DNA of 64,000 nucleotides. Origin: Thunnus maccoyii. Taxonomy: Eukaryota > Chordata > Actinopteri > Scombriformes > Scombridae. The stretch's first letter is position 1. Each line of letters opens with the position of its first letter. The notes beneath the pieces are model-generated. The model was not told the DNA's origin. It was given only the letters and a program-made list of their open reading frames with translations, and did not search any database. The DNA is taken from assembly GCF_910596095.1 (NCBI RefSeq), contig NC_056544.1, forward strand, positions 10,153,155-10,217,154, read 5' to 3'. Shown piece by piece: positions 1 through 12,800 of this stretch. Both the position numbers and the translations under genes were made by a program.

Positions 1-84
1 GTCAATACAAAATCCCAGAGATTGTAACATGGCATCATGTGCACACGCTGGGTTTCCTCCACACTGCTCTTCATCACTTGTTAC

Positions 85-330
85 CTGCCTGAGGAAGTGA
101 GTCTGGACTGTTCGGAGCTGCTGCCCATGATCAGCCCTTCGCAGGACTCTGAAGAGCTTCAGCAGGCTCTCTGAAACCTCTTCATCTGAAAGGAGCTTGT
201 CCTCGCAGCGGTCCGTCACTTGCCGAAGAGTTTTCTCATTTTTAGAAATGTTCAATACGACCCAAGGCACAAATCTGTGTCGGTACGACTTCCATATGTT
301 CCGAAATCTTTTTAGAGCTGCTCTAAACAT
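85..330 (-). CDS. First coding exon of an unrecognised gene (partial, runs off the left edge)
   Basis: On the minus strand an open frame starts at ATG 328-330, with an in-frame TGA immediately upstream, and runs 82 codons to a good donor (CAG|GTAACA) at forward 84/85. The peptide begins MFRAALKRFRNIWKSYRH and is rich in basic residues at the start, then carries a charged, helical-looking stretch with VTDRCEDKLLSDEEV. The first 20 residues are Arg/Lys-rich without acidic residues, which would suit a mitochondrial presequence, but that is inference. The gene is divergent from dcun1d1, with 360 bp between the two start codons. I do not recognise the family; MCCC1, a neighbour of DCUN1D1 in human as I recall, does not match at its N-terminus. 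The rest of the gene lies outside the window. Confidence 0.6.
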
Positions 331-690
331 TCAGAGCGATGTTTGATAGCTCTGACATGAAGGAATTAGCTTATCTTCATCAATCCTCCAGTCACTTCCG
401 ACAAGTCGCTTCAAAATAAGCAAGACACTTATTAATATTTCCAAATGTGTGGCCGAACTCTCAAAATTTAATGAGACATGCTTTACCATAAGTGTTTATG
501 TTACGCCAATAATAAATATTTAATATTTTAACATATTTATATAACATTACATACCCAAAGAACGAGTAAATGTGTACTTTTACTCTGAAGAACGATAGCT
601 CAGCCGGAAAGACTTTTTGCGTGACTCGTGAAAACTTTACACGCAGTTAGCCAGCTGGATGGGAGGAAGGGGAGTCGGGCGAAGACAAAC
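331..690. promoter_or_regulatory. Probable bidirectional promoter between the unknown gene and dcun1d1
   Basis: These 360 bp separate two start codons that point away from each other. No TATA box stands at a convincing place for either gene. The sequence is AT-rich around 480-560 and more GC-rich next to dcun1d1. The role is inferred only from gene geometry. Confidence 0.4.
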
Positions 691-3222
691 ATGGTAAGAA
701 ATGTCTCTTTTTGTTCTGGTGCGGCGATGCAAATGTATACGGTGCTTACATACATACATTGTTATGTTGGGGGTGAGTAATATAGTCAAGTTCCTGTGCT
801 AATAGCCTTAAATCGCCTTTATAAAATACAAACAAACGTAGCTCTCCGCGTTAGCATGAGCTAACTAGCTCACGGCAACAGTACGTTAGCCAGCCCGTCT
901 AGTTAGCCAGCTAAGCTTACTAGCTAGCTTTTAAGACCAACTGACCAAGAAAATGACACTCTACAGCAACGGTAGCTATTAAGTATTGTCGACAGGATTT
1001 GAGACTAGATTGTTTGTTTGGTGTTATCATAAATATAACTATATTAGCCAAATGACAGTCAACACATTGGAAGTCGGTCAGAGCTGTCAGGATAGCATGT
1101 TATTGCTAGTTCTCGTATGGCTGATATTCAGATGTGTTTCTCCCTGGTTCAGTGTTGATGCAGCTAACAGTTAGCCTACCCTTCGTGGTTATTGTGTGAA
1201 ATTTTGGATGGGAAGAATCCTATAGTGGTATACAGGTTGTTGTTGAAATGTTCAGGGTTTACAATTGACAGATGCAGTTATTGCATCAGTGAAATGTGTT
1301 TAGTTTGTTGCCATTGCTGTTCCTGATATTGGTCTAACAGTGTATTCTTATTATCTATGCAGAACAAGCTGAAGTCCTCACAGAAGGATAAAGTTCGTCA
1401 GTTCATGATTTTCACTCAATCCAACGAGAAGACTGCACTGACCTGTCTGGCACAGAATGACTGGAAACTAGATGTTGCCACGGACAAGTTTTTCCAAAAT
1501 CCAGAGCTCTATGTTTCAAATCTAAAGGGGGCCTTAGACAAGAAGAAGCTTGAGCAGCTGTACAACAGATACAGAGGTATGGAAAGCCAGCACCACTGCA
1601 ATTACAGATGTTATGGATAGTAGATGAATATAGCACATAGTGCAACACTGCATGAAATGAGTGCTATTCACTGAACACATTTTTCCATTTGCTGCAAATA
1701 AATAATCAATAAAACCACTCTTCACTCACACTCTTATACTTAGATCCTCACGATGACAACAAGATCGGCATCGACGGGATCCAGCAGTTCTGTGACGACC
1801 TGGGTTTGGACCCAGCCAGTATAAGTGTTCTCCTCATAGCCTGGAAGTTCAGGGCAGCGACACAGTGCGAGTTCTCAAAACAGGAGTTCATGGACGGCAT
1901 GGCAGAGCAGGGGTGAGGATGTCTTTTTTTTTTTTTTTGAGTTTTTTTTCAGTGGTACAAAACAAGAGAGAACAAACTGTGATGTCATCCAGAAGGGAAA
2001 TCCTGAAATTGCTCTATGTGAATGGGACTTAGATCATGGTGCATATATGTCTAAAATAAAATACTTGTTTCATATTATATTCATTTACTTGATGATCATA
2101 TTCAGGTTCATATCTAGAGTATTAACTCCATTGTATTCATTTGAATGTAGAAATATTGTATGTAAATTCATACCATTTGCTGCCAAAACTAAATACCAGT
2201 TTAAAGGTTCCAGGTCTTGTCTGGTTGACATCACAAATAAGCCAATTAGTTAATTTTATGTCTGGTAAATCATTTATATATACATATGTATTGTGTTATA
2301 ATTATTTTTATTATGTAAAAAACATCCAGATTCAGTGTAATGCACTTGAAAAAATGGTCTCTTGGTCTACCCGACTGTAAAAGTGTGCTTTATGTTTTCC
2401 CAGATGTGACAGTATAGAGAAGCTAAAAGCTCAGCTGCCAAAGATGGAGCAAGAGTTAAAGGACCAAGGGAGATTTAAGGACTTTTACCAGTTTACATTT
2501 AATTTTGCAAAGAATCCTGGCCAGAAAGGTTTGGGTAAGAATCTTTTGTGGCTCATCATATTAACTCAAAAATGTTGTTGAATACATTTTTTACCTTTTT
2601 TTTTTATGTTATAGATTTAGAAATGGCAATTGCATATTGGAATTTAGTACTGGCTGGAAGATTCAAGTTCCTGGACCTGTGGAACACATTTTTAGTTGTA
2701 AGTTAATAACACACTGTGTGTACATTTGGACAAGAGTATTTTCAAGATGCAAGTATTATCATTTCTCCTTTAAGTTGCTTGAGCTTTTCCCTATGCTTTG
2801 TATTACAGGAGCACCACAAAAGATCGATTCCTAAGGACACTTGGAACCTCTTACTAGATTTCAGCACAATGATCACAGATGACATGTCAAATTATGATGA
2901 GGAAGGTTTGTATAGAGTTTACTCTGAATTGAAAATATACCCACTGTGTGGACGCATGACGAGATGCATCTATGACCCGTAATTGTTCCCTCAAAATTTT
3001 ATAGATGAGGTAGATGCTCTACTACCCTGCTTCACACAGGCCTAGTATGGTTTAACAATATTAAAATATCACATTTAACAGCCATCATGTCTTCATACAT
3101 GTTGTGCAAAGTCAAATTATTTAACACTTTCTGTTTGTTCAACAGGAGCATGGCCTGTCCTTATTGATGACTTTGTGGAGTTTGCACGGCCACACATCGG
3201 GACCAAAAGCACGGCGGTTTAA
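691..3222 (+). CDS. dcun1d1: DCN1-like protein 1 (cullin neddylation co-E3)
   Basis: Seven coding exons: 691-693, 1363-1576, 1744-1912, 2404-2534, 2615-2697, 2809-2905, 3146-3222. They join in phase to 257 residues (human 259). Exon 1 contributes only the ATG; the donor GTAAGA follows at once and exon 2 continues [15 protein letters not shown]. The N-terminal UBA-like domain (about residues 8-45) and the PONY/DCUN1 domain (about 60-248) are both complete; blocks such as [40 protein letters not shown] and [17 protein letters not shown] are near-identical to human DCUN1D1. DCUN1D2 fits less well at the N-terminus. The protein promotes transfer of NEDD8 from UBE2M to cullins with RBX1, so activating cullin-RING ligases. 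It ends in STAV. It is divergent from the gene at 85-330 and lies upstream of ccdc39 on the same strand. Confidence 0.95.
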
Positions 3223-3762
3223 GGGCTCCTCTGTGAAGGAACATCCATGTGAGGTTTCTATGAAAACGAGAGCGCCGTGAATGCAGAGAGTGGACCGCAC
3301 TGAGCTGAGAACTATGTTGCCTTTTCAACCCTCAGGACTGAAATATTTTACACAGCAGAGACTTTATATATGTGTGTATGTGTATGTACATATATAAAAA
3401 AAAGGCATATCACTTTGTTGGTCAACTTGTGGTGGTTTGGAACTTTTATCTAAAGTATTGGGCTTTTTTGTGTGCGCTCAAGCCAACTAGAGAGGAGTCA
3501 CCATCTTGGCCCACCTGGTTCATTGATGTGGTTGGCTCTGCTCAAAAGCAGGTAGATAGACACACTTTTGAATTGTAATCTAAACACGAGGGTTTACCAG
3601 GGGATGTTGTTCTTTAAATATTGAATTGAATTTTAATACTCTTGTGTGCATTCCTGATTTTGATTTGTTTTATGATACATTTGTGTGACAAGTCAGTATA
3701 AAACATTGATTGTAATTTTTTAAGCATAATGCTGTTTCTTTAAACACAAATGTATAAAGTAA

Positions 3763-3768
3763 AATAAA
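3763..3768 (+). terminator. Polyadenylation signal of dcun1d1
   Basis: AATAAA 541 bp after the stop codon, in an AT-rich 3' UTR. It is the first canonical signal after the stop. Confidence 0.6.
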
Positions 3769-5680
3769 TGTTTCAATTTGGTATCTTTAAAGCTGCCGGA
3801 CCTCAGTGCGTTTCTGTGTAAATAGTTATTCTCAGTAGCCCCTGGTTAATGAATGGGTTGTTATGATTTAGGGTTTGTATGAGTTCTTTCATAAATCAGA
3901 GGGACGTTTTGAGTTAAATTAGGTCAAATGTGAGCTAAAATAGAAGAGGTCTTTGTTCCTCTAGTTGGAGGTAATTCATCCTTTTAATATTTTCTTTTCA
4001 ACTTGGATAAGTTTGTAGACACTGCTGTATTACAAACAAAACCAAAGAAGTACCTCATGATATAATACACAAAAATTCTGTAATATTGACAGGGAAATAA
4101 TGATCTTGATCTTCATTATTGGTAAAACAGGAAGATGAACTGTACAGAGTGCCTCTAAGAAGAAAACATGATGGCGCCCAGTAAAGTACCCCCACAAGAC
4201 TTAATGCAGTGCCCTATGAGTTGCTGTTGTAATGGGGTGAGATGGAGGTTCTGTAGCGGTGCCCTTCTAGTGAATTAAAAAACAAACAAACATGGTGAAG
4301 TGCCCTTCCAGTGCCCTATAAGATTCCCTCGTGATGGAGTACATGGCCATTATTGTAGAAAAAATGTGTGTTTTATGTTGGCTGACGAGTAGGAAAATAA
4401 AATACCTTTAAAACGTAGTTGTTGAAGCTGACGTTATCCCATTCAGTAGATTTGGCACAGTATTTACTCACTAGTTTGCTCAGTCACACCTCTTTAGATT
4501 GTTCTGTTGTCTCTGGGTCAGTGCAGTCTAAGCTGTACCTTCATGCTACCACTAATTTGTGACATAGGTCACATAGCAAGGCTTTTTTAAAAAATTAAAA
4601 CAAGTGTATGAATTAAATATTATTAAGGATGCATTACTAATGTATGTATACTGTATTTTTAAAGTTGGTTTTATGTTTAGGCCTGTCCAACGCTCTATAA
4701 CTTCCTAAACAATATGCTAGATGGATAGTCGCTAGCTAGATACATACTTAGCCATCTCTATACTAAATATTTGGTACAAACTGGAAATCAACCTTGTGAT
4801 GTAGTAAAACCCTAAAAGGAATTCAGAGTATTCTTTTCTGAAAATGCAGTTACAACCCTTAAGCTTTTATTACCTTGCACTTATAGAGGGGGAGATTAGC
4901 ATTGGGTTACCCTATAATGACAGAATGCCAAGAAGAGACAGAAAACTGAAGACAATACCAAGGGAGAAGATGAGAGAGATAAAGGTGTGTTTGCATTAGC
5001 CATTAGCAATTAGATGGGATGCCTAGCAGAGATAAAACTTGTGCCTAGGCATGTTAAAAAGTTTAAAAATGTATCCTGTCATGAAATCTGGAAGGGAACC
5101 TTTTGAGTAGCCCTGCTAACAGACAAAACTCCTCCAAATATATGTTACATTGCCAGAGAATACTGCATCAGTCGACTGATCATTCTCCAAACTGAAGCTG
5201 GTCAAGACGGAGCTTAGAAACAGACACTCTCAGATCTTCTGCCTTTGTCCATTGAGAGCGACATCCCAATTTACCACAAGGTCATTAACATTTACAAACT
5301 CATGGCCAAAAGATTTCTCCTTTGATTTCACCAAGCTTGCTTCCCTGACAAGATGCTCAAAACAGCTAATTCTAAAAATGTTAATAGTTTGATGATTTTA
5401 CTACAGATGTGTTTGAGAAATAAACATTAAAATGTTACCCATTCCCTGTATTTTACTACAGAGATGTTTGCAAAGTAAATCCTTTTTAACACAGAGATGT
5501 TGTTTCCTTATATTCTGAGTCACCCTATAAAATGTTAATCTTGATTGGGAATGTAGCCTTTTTACCAGCCATGTATCATTGTTCTCTGCTGATGGGGGCC
5601 ATTGAATGTATCAGGGGCCCTTTATATTTTGTCTCAGACAGCCTGAGCCCGCCTCTGTTTATATGCCTGTATTTATTTTA
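3769..5680. other. Intergenic, dcun1d1 to ccdc39
   Basis: No coding exon was seen. Around 4175-4330 the motif AGTGCCCT/GTGCCCTTC recurs four times in loosely repeated units, suggesting a degenerate interspersed repeat. The rest is AT-rich unique-looking sequence. Confidence 0.5.
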
Positions 5681-5802
5681 TAATATTTCACTGAATATTA
5701 TTTGAATGCTGTTTTATTTTTGTACATTTTAAAGCTGATTTGAGACGTTCACGGCACTTCCTGTGACGGCCTCGCGCTGCCTCCCACTGGTGACAACGTG
5801 TG

Positions 5803-5817
5803 GTTGCTAAGGGCGAC
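5803..5817 (+). promoter_or_regulatory. RFX-type X-box upstream of ccdc39
   Basis: GTTGCTAAGGGCGAC is two imperfect inverted half-sites (GTTGCT and, on the other strand, GTCGCC) separated by 3 bp, as in the RFX consensus GTTGCC-N-GGCAAC. It lies 125 bp upstream of the ccdc39 start codon. RFX factors drive motile-cilium genes in vertebrates, so the site suits the gene. Binding is not shown. Confidence 0.55.
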
Positions 5818-5941
5818 TGACAACAGACACCACAAACTGGAGGGAGAAACCGTGAGCGGGAGCTGATAATATTGTAGCGGAACAAAATATCACTTCAGAT
5901 CTATTCTTCTGTTGTTTTATTGAGTTAAGCGGTGGTGTAAA

Positions 5942-8900
5942 ATGTCTGCAGATTTATCTGAGATCATCTGGGATGAGCGCTTTGCCATCCCCGAGCTGAA
6001 CGCTGAAAACAAGGCTCTGATGGAAGAGGTGAGTGTGGGGAAGTTAACCAGTATTTGTTCATTACACCAATGATAAAATGGTTAATTCTGGTAATTGTCA
6101 GGGAGTACATTTTATGAAAATGGCCTGTCAGTTCAGTCATATGGCATAATAAATTTAAATAGTATGTAAAAGCTACTTTTTAAAGGATAAAAATCAGTAG
6201 CTTTAAGGTCATGTGACCTAAGGACTCATATCTAAGAATATTACTGCATCGATATCAGAGATGGACGAAGTATTCAGATCCTTTACTTAAGTAAAAGTAC
6301 CAATACAGCGATGTAAAAAATACTCCATTGCAAGTAAATGTCCTGCATGAAAAATCCTACTTAATATAAAGTACATAAGTATTATCAGCTTGATGTAGTT
6401 AAAGTATTGCAGTAACAGTAGTGATTTGGTCCCTCTGACTGATATATTACTATGTATGACATCATTAGATTATTACTGCTGAAGCATCAGTGTGTAAGCA
6501 GCATGATACTGTTGTAGCTGCTGGAGGTGGAGCTAGTTTCAACTACTTTATATACAGTCAGCTAGTTTAGTCCAGTGGTTCCCAACCTAGGGGTTGGGCC
6601 CCTCCAAAGGGTCACCAGATAAATCTGAGGGGTCGTGAGATGATTAATGGGAGAGAAAAGAAGAGAAAACAAAGTTCTGATACACAAATCTGTTTTCAGT
6701 TTTTGGACTTTCTCACTAATCTTTGATTTTTGGTGAAATATTGGATCATTTGAACATTTATTGAAATGAAACCATGTGAGAAGTTTAGAGGGAAAAATCA
6801 TTATTTGGTGGAGCTGTTAACAACTCATAGACATCTGAAATGTGACCCCAACTACACACTGCTTTTTGTAAGACGTCAAAAGCCAAAAAGGTTGTAAACC
6901 ACTGGTTTCATCTTTAACAATGTGTTGTATTTTAAAAGCTTGTTATATTGTCCATTGTGTCAAATCTTCATCTGAAAACTAAAGCTGTCAAATAAATGTA
7001 GTGGAGTAGGAAGTACAATATTTCCCTCTGAAATGTAGTGGAGTGGAAATATAAAGTAGCATCAAATGGAAATACTCAAGTAAAATACAAGTACCTCAAA
7101 ATTGTACTTAAGTACATAACTTGAGTAAATGTACTTAGTTACTTTCCATCACTGATTGATATGGTATATGAAATGTAGTTTGTTTCTTAGAAATATATTG
7201 AACATAATTCAGCATTAAGAAATTAGATCACATGACTCAGGGGCTTGAACTTAACTATACCGTTGTATAGTTTGTTTATTTCTAATTACTGAGTGATTCT
7301 CTCTATATTTCTAGCAGTCATGTGTCTCAGTTATTTTGTAATGAACTAATGCATGTTCAGTTTTGCCTATTTGAAAGTAAAATCAATATGAAAATCTTGC
7401 AACATGGACCGCATGGCCAAATACCTGGGTTTAAAAGTTAAAAGTTTTACGTGAATACACAGTGGACAACTGACAAAGTGTTCTGGATAAATGATAAATC
7501 CATATCTGATCACAAAATGTTTGTAACTGCATGTAGTGACAACATTTTGAGACGTCTCACAAGAACAAACATGCTGCAGATGATCACATATTGTACGCTT
7601 GTGATTTCAACTACAGATTCATAAGAAAGAAAAAGAGATGGTGCAACTGGATATCAAATTGGAGAAAAACAAAGATCAAATGCAGATCTTCACTGAATTC
7701 CTCAAAAATGCCAAACAGGAGCTGGAAAATACTAAGGTACAGAACAAAACTTTATCTTTATGTACTGTATGTGTCTGAAAATGATATGTTAATAAGCTCG
7801 CAGAGTTTACTTGAATAGTGGATAGTAAACACCAGATTACAGTGTCAGGCTGTGCTGTTCATTTCTCATTTTGATTTTTCTGCACATAGGCTCTGTGCAA
7901 GGCCAAGGAAAGAGAAGAAGAGATGGAAATGCACTTCACAGCCCTCGCAGAGAGAGAGTCAGGTCGCCTGGCACAGGAGACTGCTAAGATTGACAACAAG
8001 CTCAGATCTTTAGCAGAGAGGGGAAACATGCTAGAGGTCTATAACATCCACAGCATGTATACCTTAACTATAGAATCAACTATACAGTAACTGTTGGTGC
8101 CAAAATGTGCAACTTAACTTTTGTTCATATCCTCAGAACCATATCTTCAAGGCCAAACAGAAGCTAGAGGAATTTAGGAACCAGATGAACTGGGACCAGC
8201 AGACCATGAATGCTTTTTTAGAGGAGTCACAACGCAAAGATGAGGACACGATGGCCATCATCAAGTACGCCCAGCAAGATGAGCAGAGGATCAAGGTAAT
8301 GAGAAAAACATCTGTACATAGATCTGCAGCAGCCATTACATACAAACTGAGCTGCTGTTACTTGCTCACTGTGACTCATACTGAGCTTTATAATCTATCT
8401 TGGTACAGTCACTCACTCTGGCGATAGAGAAGAAGACTCTGGAGGCCAGTGAAAAGCGCAAAGCACTCGACAAGGAATTGACTGAGACTTTATCTGCACA
8501 GGTACTGTAAGAAAACACATGTTCTCGCTGTGTATATGGCTGATTCTTGCTGAGCGCAGATATTTTAAAGAGGAAATTTTCACATGAGTGGATGAAGGAA
8601 GACAAGAAGGTTGTCTTTATGTCCCCTAAATAGAAAAACCATACAAAAATACTCACTTGTCAAGCCGAAAAGGGAACCAATTTGAGGTCTATTGCATTGA
8701 TATAAACATTAATCACCATGCAACTGGCACCAGGCAGATTATTGTTTCAGAATAATTTATGTTGTTTTGACATCAAAACATTTGGCTTTGCAATGTTTAT
8801 GTCTCACAGCATGTCAGATGACATTTAATTGCTTAAATATAAATTAGGCATTACACCATGTTCTTGATATCACTCCTGTGGGAGGTATTTTGAAATCTGT

Positions 8901-9802
8901 TAACCACGGGGTGTCACAGAGAACAACTTTTTTCTTCTGCTTTCCTGTCAGATTGCTTTGGACAAGACTACAGAGAATTTGCAGCAGGCCCACCTGGAAA
9001 CACAGCAGCTCATCCACCAGTGGGAAAACACCATCAAGCATATGAAGCAACGAGACACTGAGATGCAGCAGTGTGCGCTGGTAAACATTACAGTGCTGCC
9101 TATTACGGCAGACATGCTGACTCAAACCAAAGAACTCCTAAACAATAAAAGACACCAATATGTGAAAACACACAGAACGGTACAGTTTGAGTAACACCAA
9201 AGGTTTGTATTCCTCTCTCGTTCCTTCGTCATTCTAGCAACTTGCCCAAGCCAACCAGAATATCAGGGAAAGGAATGCCACCATTACAGAGAGGAAGCAC
9301 TTGCTTGACACTCAGAGGAACAACAACAAGGAAACTGAGAGGAAGATAACTGTAACCAACCGACAGGCTGCAAAACTGCAGCAAGATCTGAAGGAGCAGG
9401 AGAATAACTGCAGCAGGCTGAAGGATGAGGTCAGCATCTCTGAGCAGCTCAACGCGAAAAACTAGTCACTAGAGAATCATGTTAACAAATATTTTCAGTC
9501 ATGGATGTAGCTGAATGTGTGTTCAAAGGATGTTAATCAATCAGAAACCTCATCTATAATCCAGCTTTATCTTGTAAGAGTGATTGACTTGAGTCTCATG
9601 TGTCCACAGCTGGATAGTTGCAAATGCTCACTGGACAGAGCAACCTCTGATGTGGACTCTGTGACGTCCCACATGTCCAGGATGAAGAAAGACATCCAGG
9701 ATAACAATGACAAGTCGGTGAAATCTTACAATATGTCTTCATCAATAAGTAACTGCTGTAGTGCTTTAATATACAAGCTAACTGACTATTTATCAATGAG
9801 TT

Positions 9803-9847
<45 letters not shown>

Positions 9848-12800
9848 TGAAGACTCAAGCAGGCCGGGACCTACAATGCTGCGCTGGAGGAGAAGTTGAA
9901 AGTTGTGACACAGACTTCCCTTAATGAAGAGGAGCGAGCCGCCCAGATGGACCAGTTCCTCAAGGAAGAGGAGCAGGACATCAAGGTGAGCAGCCACACA
10001 AACTATTAATGTGCAATGACAGGAAGAGAACTTACAGTACATGTCTTAACTTAACCTTTATTTTCAGTTGTTCATCTCAGGAACCTTTTGCGTCTCAATA
10101 AAATCTTTCATTATCATTTTTGCTTATAGCTTGGTTTGTTTTGTCATGAATTTTAAGACATCAGGACACCTGCAAAATCAAATTTAAGTGAATAGTGTCT
10201 CTCTACAGCATCTTAGTTTAATCTTATTTTGCAACCTGATATGGTAACGTCATGCATGAGGAAGAGATACAAACTTCAAATGCAGTTTTAACATTAGAGT
10301 TGTACAATAATAGAGATGAAATAGAGTAAAAGTGTCCTTTTTTTTACCCCAAAGTGTGAAGGGTGTATTTTCCACCAGGGATGGAGGGCGGGTCCACCTC
10401 ACTTTTACAGTTTAAGAGTGATTTACTCACTAAAATGGTTTTGAACATCATCATGTCCAGTAGCTGTAATCTAGATTACATCACTTGATAAAAGTTTAAA
10501 AATACATTTAAGGTACCATTCAGTTATTACCATGCATTCACAGCAATAATCTTAAAGGTGCAGTGTGTTGGATTTAGTGGCATCTAGCAGTGATACGATT
10601 CTTATTTTCAGGTGATTAGACACTAATTAAAACATACTTATGGATATTATATTCCATTTCAGCCAAGTCTGTTCTAGATGCACCTAAATTCTACACACTG
10701 CACCTTTAATGTGCAGCTGCAAGTGTTTTTTCTTGTTTGTTTGGGGGGGTTTTGCCCTGGGTTTCACCTCACAGGCTACAGGTGGAGGTTATTGGTTCTG
10801 CATGTGGCCTGAGACGAAGAGCTACACCAACTACTCAGGGAAAAACAAACAAACATATTGCTATTTACAGTTAATATTCTCTAAAAGTAGCGAACAAAAA
10901 ACCTCTAGAAGTGAACTTCAATCAAAGATAAGCATAAATGTGAAAATGTGAAAAATATCTACCGGTGAAACTAAATACAATTTTAACCATTGCTATATAG
11001 CAAATGTCATTACATTTTTTTGTTGCTCTATCATGTGGTAAGGTAATATTTGCAAGATTGATTTAATATTGATATAAATACAAGAAATAGAAGATTTTCT
11101 GTTGAACCCTTTCAATCCATTGTGTGTCCCGCACTCTGGAAACCAAACCTGTAACCTTGATAGACATTGTCAGTGATTCTAGAGGCTGTTATTCATTTGC
11201 AGTTTGAGCTCAAAATGCACTAATAAGAAAATGACATAGCCTTGGGCTGTGATACTGTAAACTATATACTGTGTAACCCTGTTTTGTGCCTTTCAATAGG
11301 AGCTGGACGTCCAGCTGCATGACTGCAGGGAGGAGCTGTTTCGTCGCAAAGAGCATTTACAGGCCGTCAAGACAAAAGAGAAGGATTCTATTGCCCATGT
11401 GTCAAGGAGCAAATCCACCATCACCGGTCTGGACAGTCAACTCAGGAAACTGGAGAAGGAGTTAATTAGACAGCAGATGACCATGAGTGGACAGGCACGC
11501 TTACCAAAAAACATGCACGCAAAAATGTGCCCATTTACAGCTACACTACACAGCTTTCTCATTCATGTATTCAGATTTTTCCTTTCACTTATCCACCTTG
11601 TGTAGGACTCCCAGATCGTGTGCCTGGGTAGAAAACTGGCACGGCTGCAAGGTGATGTTCACTTAGATGAAAAACTAGTGATAGAAACGAAGATCGCTGA
11701 GCTGACTGAGGCCCTAGATGGGAAGAAGAAGACGGCCAAAATGCTTACTAACACGCTCAAGGAGTCTGAGGTCAGACTGCATGTTTGTTACCTCAGTGTA
11801 CTCTTCTGCATTTTTCACAAATAATCCCATCTCACATGTATCTTTGTCTCGGACAGGATGATATTCGCTATTTGAGGAAAGAGATGGAGAAATCAGGAGT
11901 TCAGAAGAGAGATCTGACTGACAAAGTAAAGGAGCTAATTGCGCTTCAAAACACCAATGAAAAGGACCTGAAGAGTCTCAGGGTCAAGAAACAGGTAACT
12001 AACTGATGTCATGGCAAGTATCATGAATTGAGAATGAAAATCTGAAGGTCTTCCTGCGTTCAAATTGTGTTGAGGAGATTAAGTGTTTCTTGGGAAATTA
12101 TATCTATCTTGGGAGTTTATTGACAGAAAACATTAAGTGGTTACAGCTTCTTAACTGTTAGAACATTTTATCTTTCACATCACTGTACTACAGACACTAC
12201 ATTTTTTATTATTCGATTCATCCAGAAAATAGAGCAAAATCTTTGTCACAGTTTCCCAGAGCTGTGGCCGTTTTCAGATGTCTGATTTTGTCAGACCAAC
12301 AGCCCAAATCTCAAAGATTTTCAGGTTATAGTGATGTAAAACAGCAGACATCCAGCATTTGTTTGGGATTTTTGCTTAATTTTAAACTTAAAAATCAATA
12401 ATTTGACGTTTCAGCACTTGAGATATTAACATTTTGACATTTTATAGACTAAATGAAAAAGTAATCAGTAGATAATTGAATAATCTTTAATTGTAACTCT
12501 AATTCTTCCCCTTTGACAAGTTAACACAAACATGCCAGCACTTAATTTACAGGAATCAGCTGTACATACAGTAAAGACACCACAGTAGTTTAGTGATTTT
12601 TTGGTTTTCTCTACCACTACAATGAACTACATACATTCCACACATCACTTTCATACAAAGTTAAAAGATCTGCTTCTAATGCATCTAAAAGAGCTGTGAT
12701 GAAAACCTTCCTTTGTCTTTAAGCACATGGAAATAGATGCAGAAAAAATACACCTAAAAGTTGGTGGAATAGCTGGCGGAAGTTATTGACTATCAATCAA

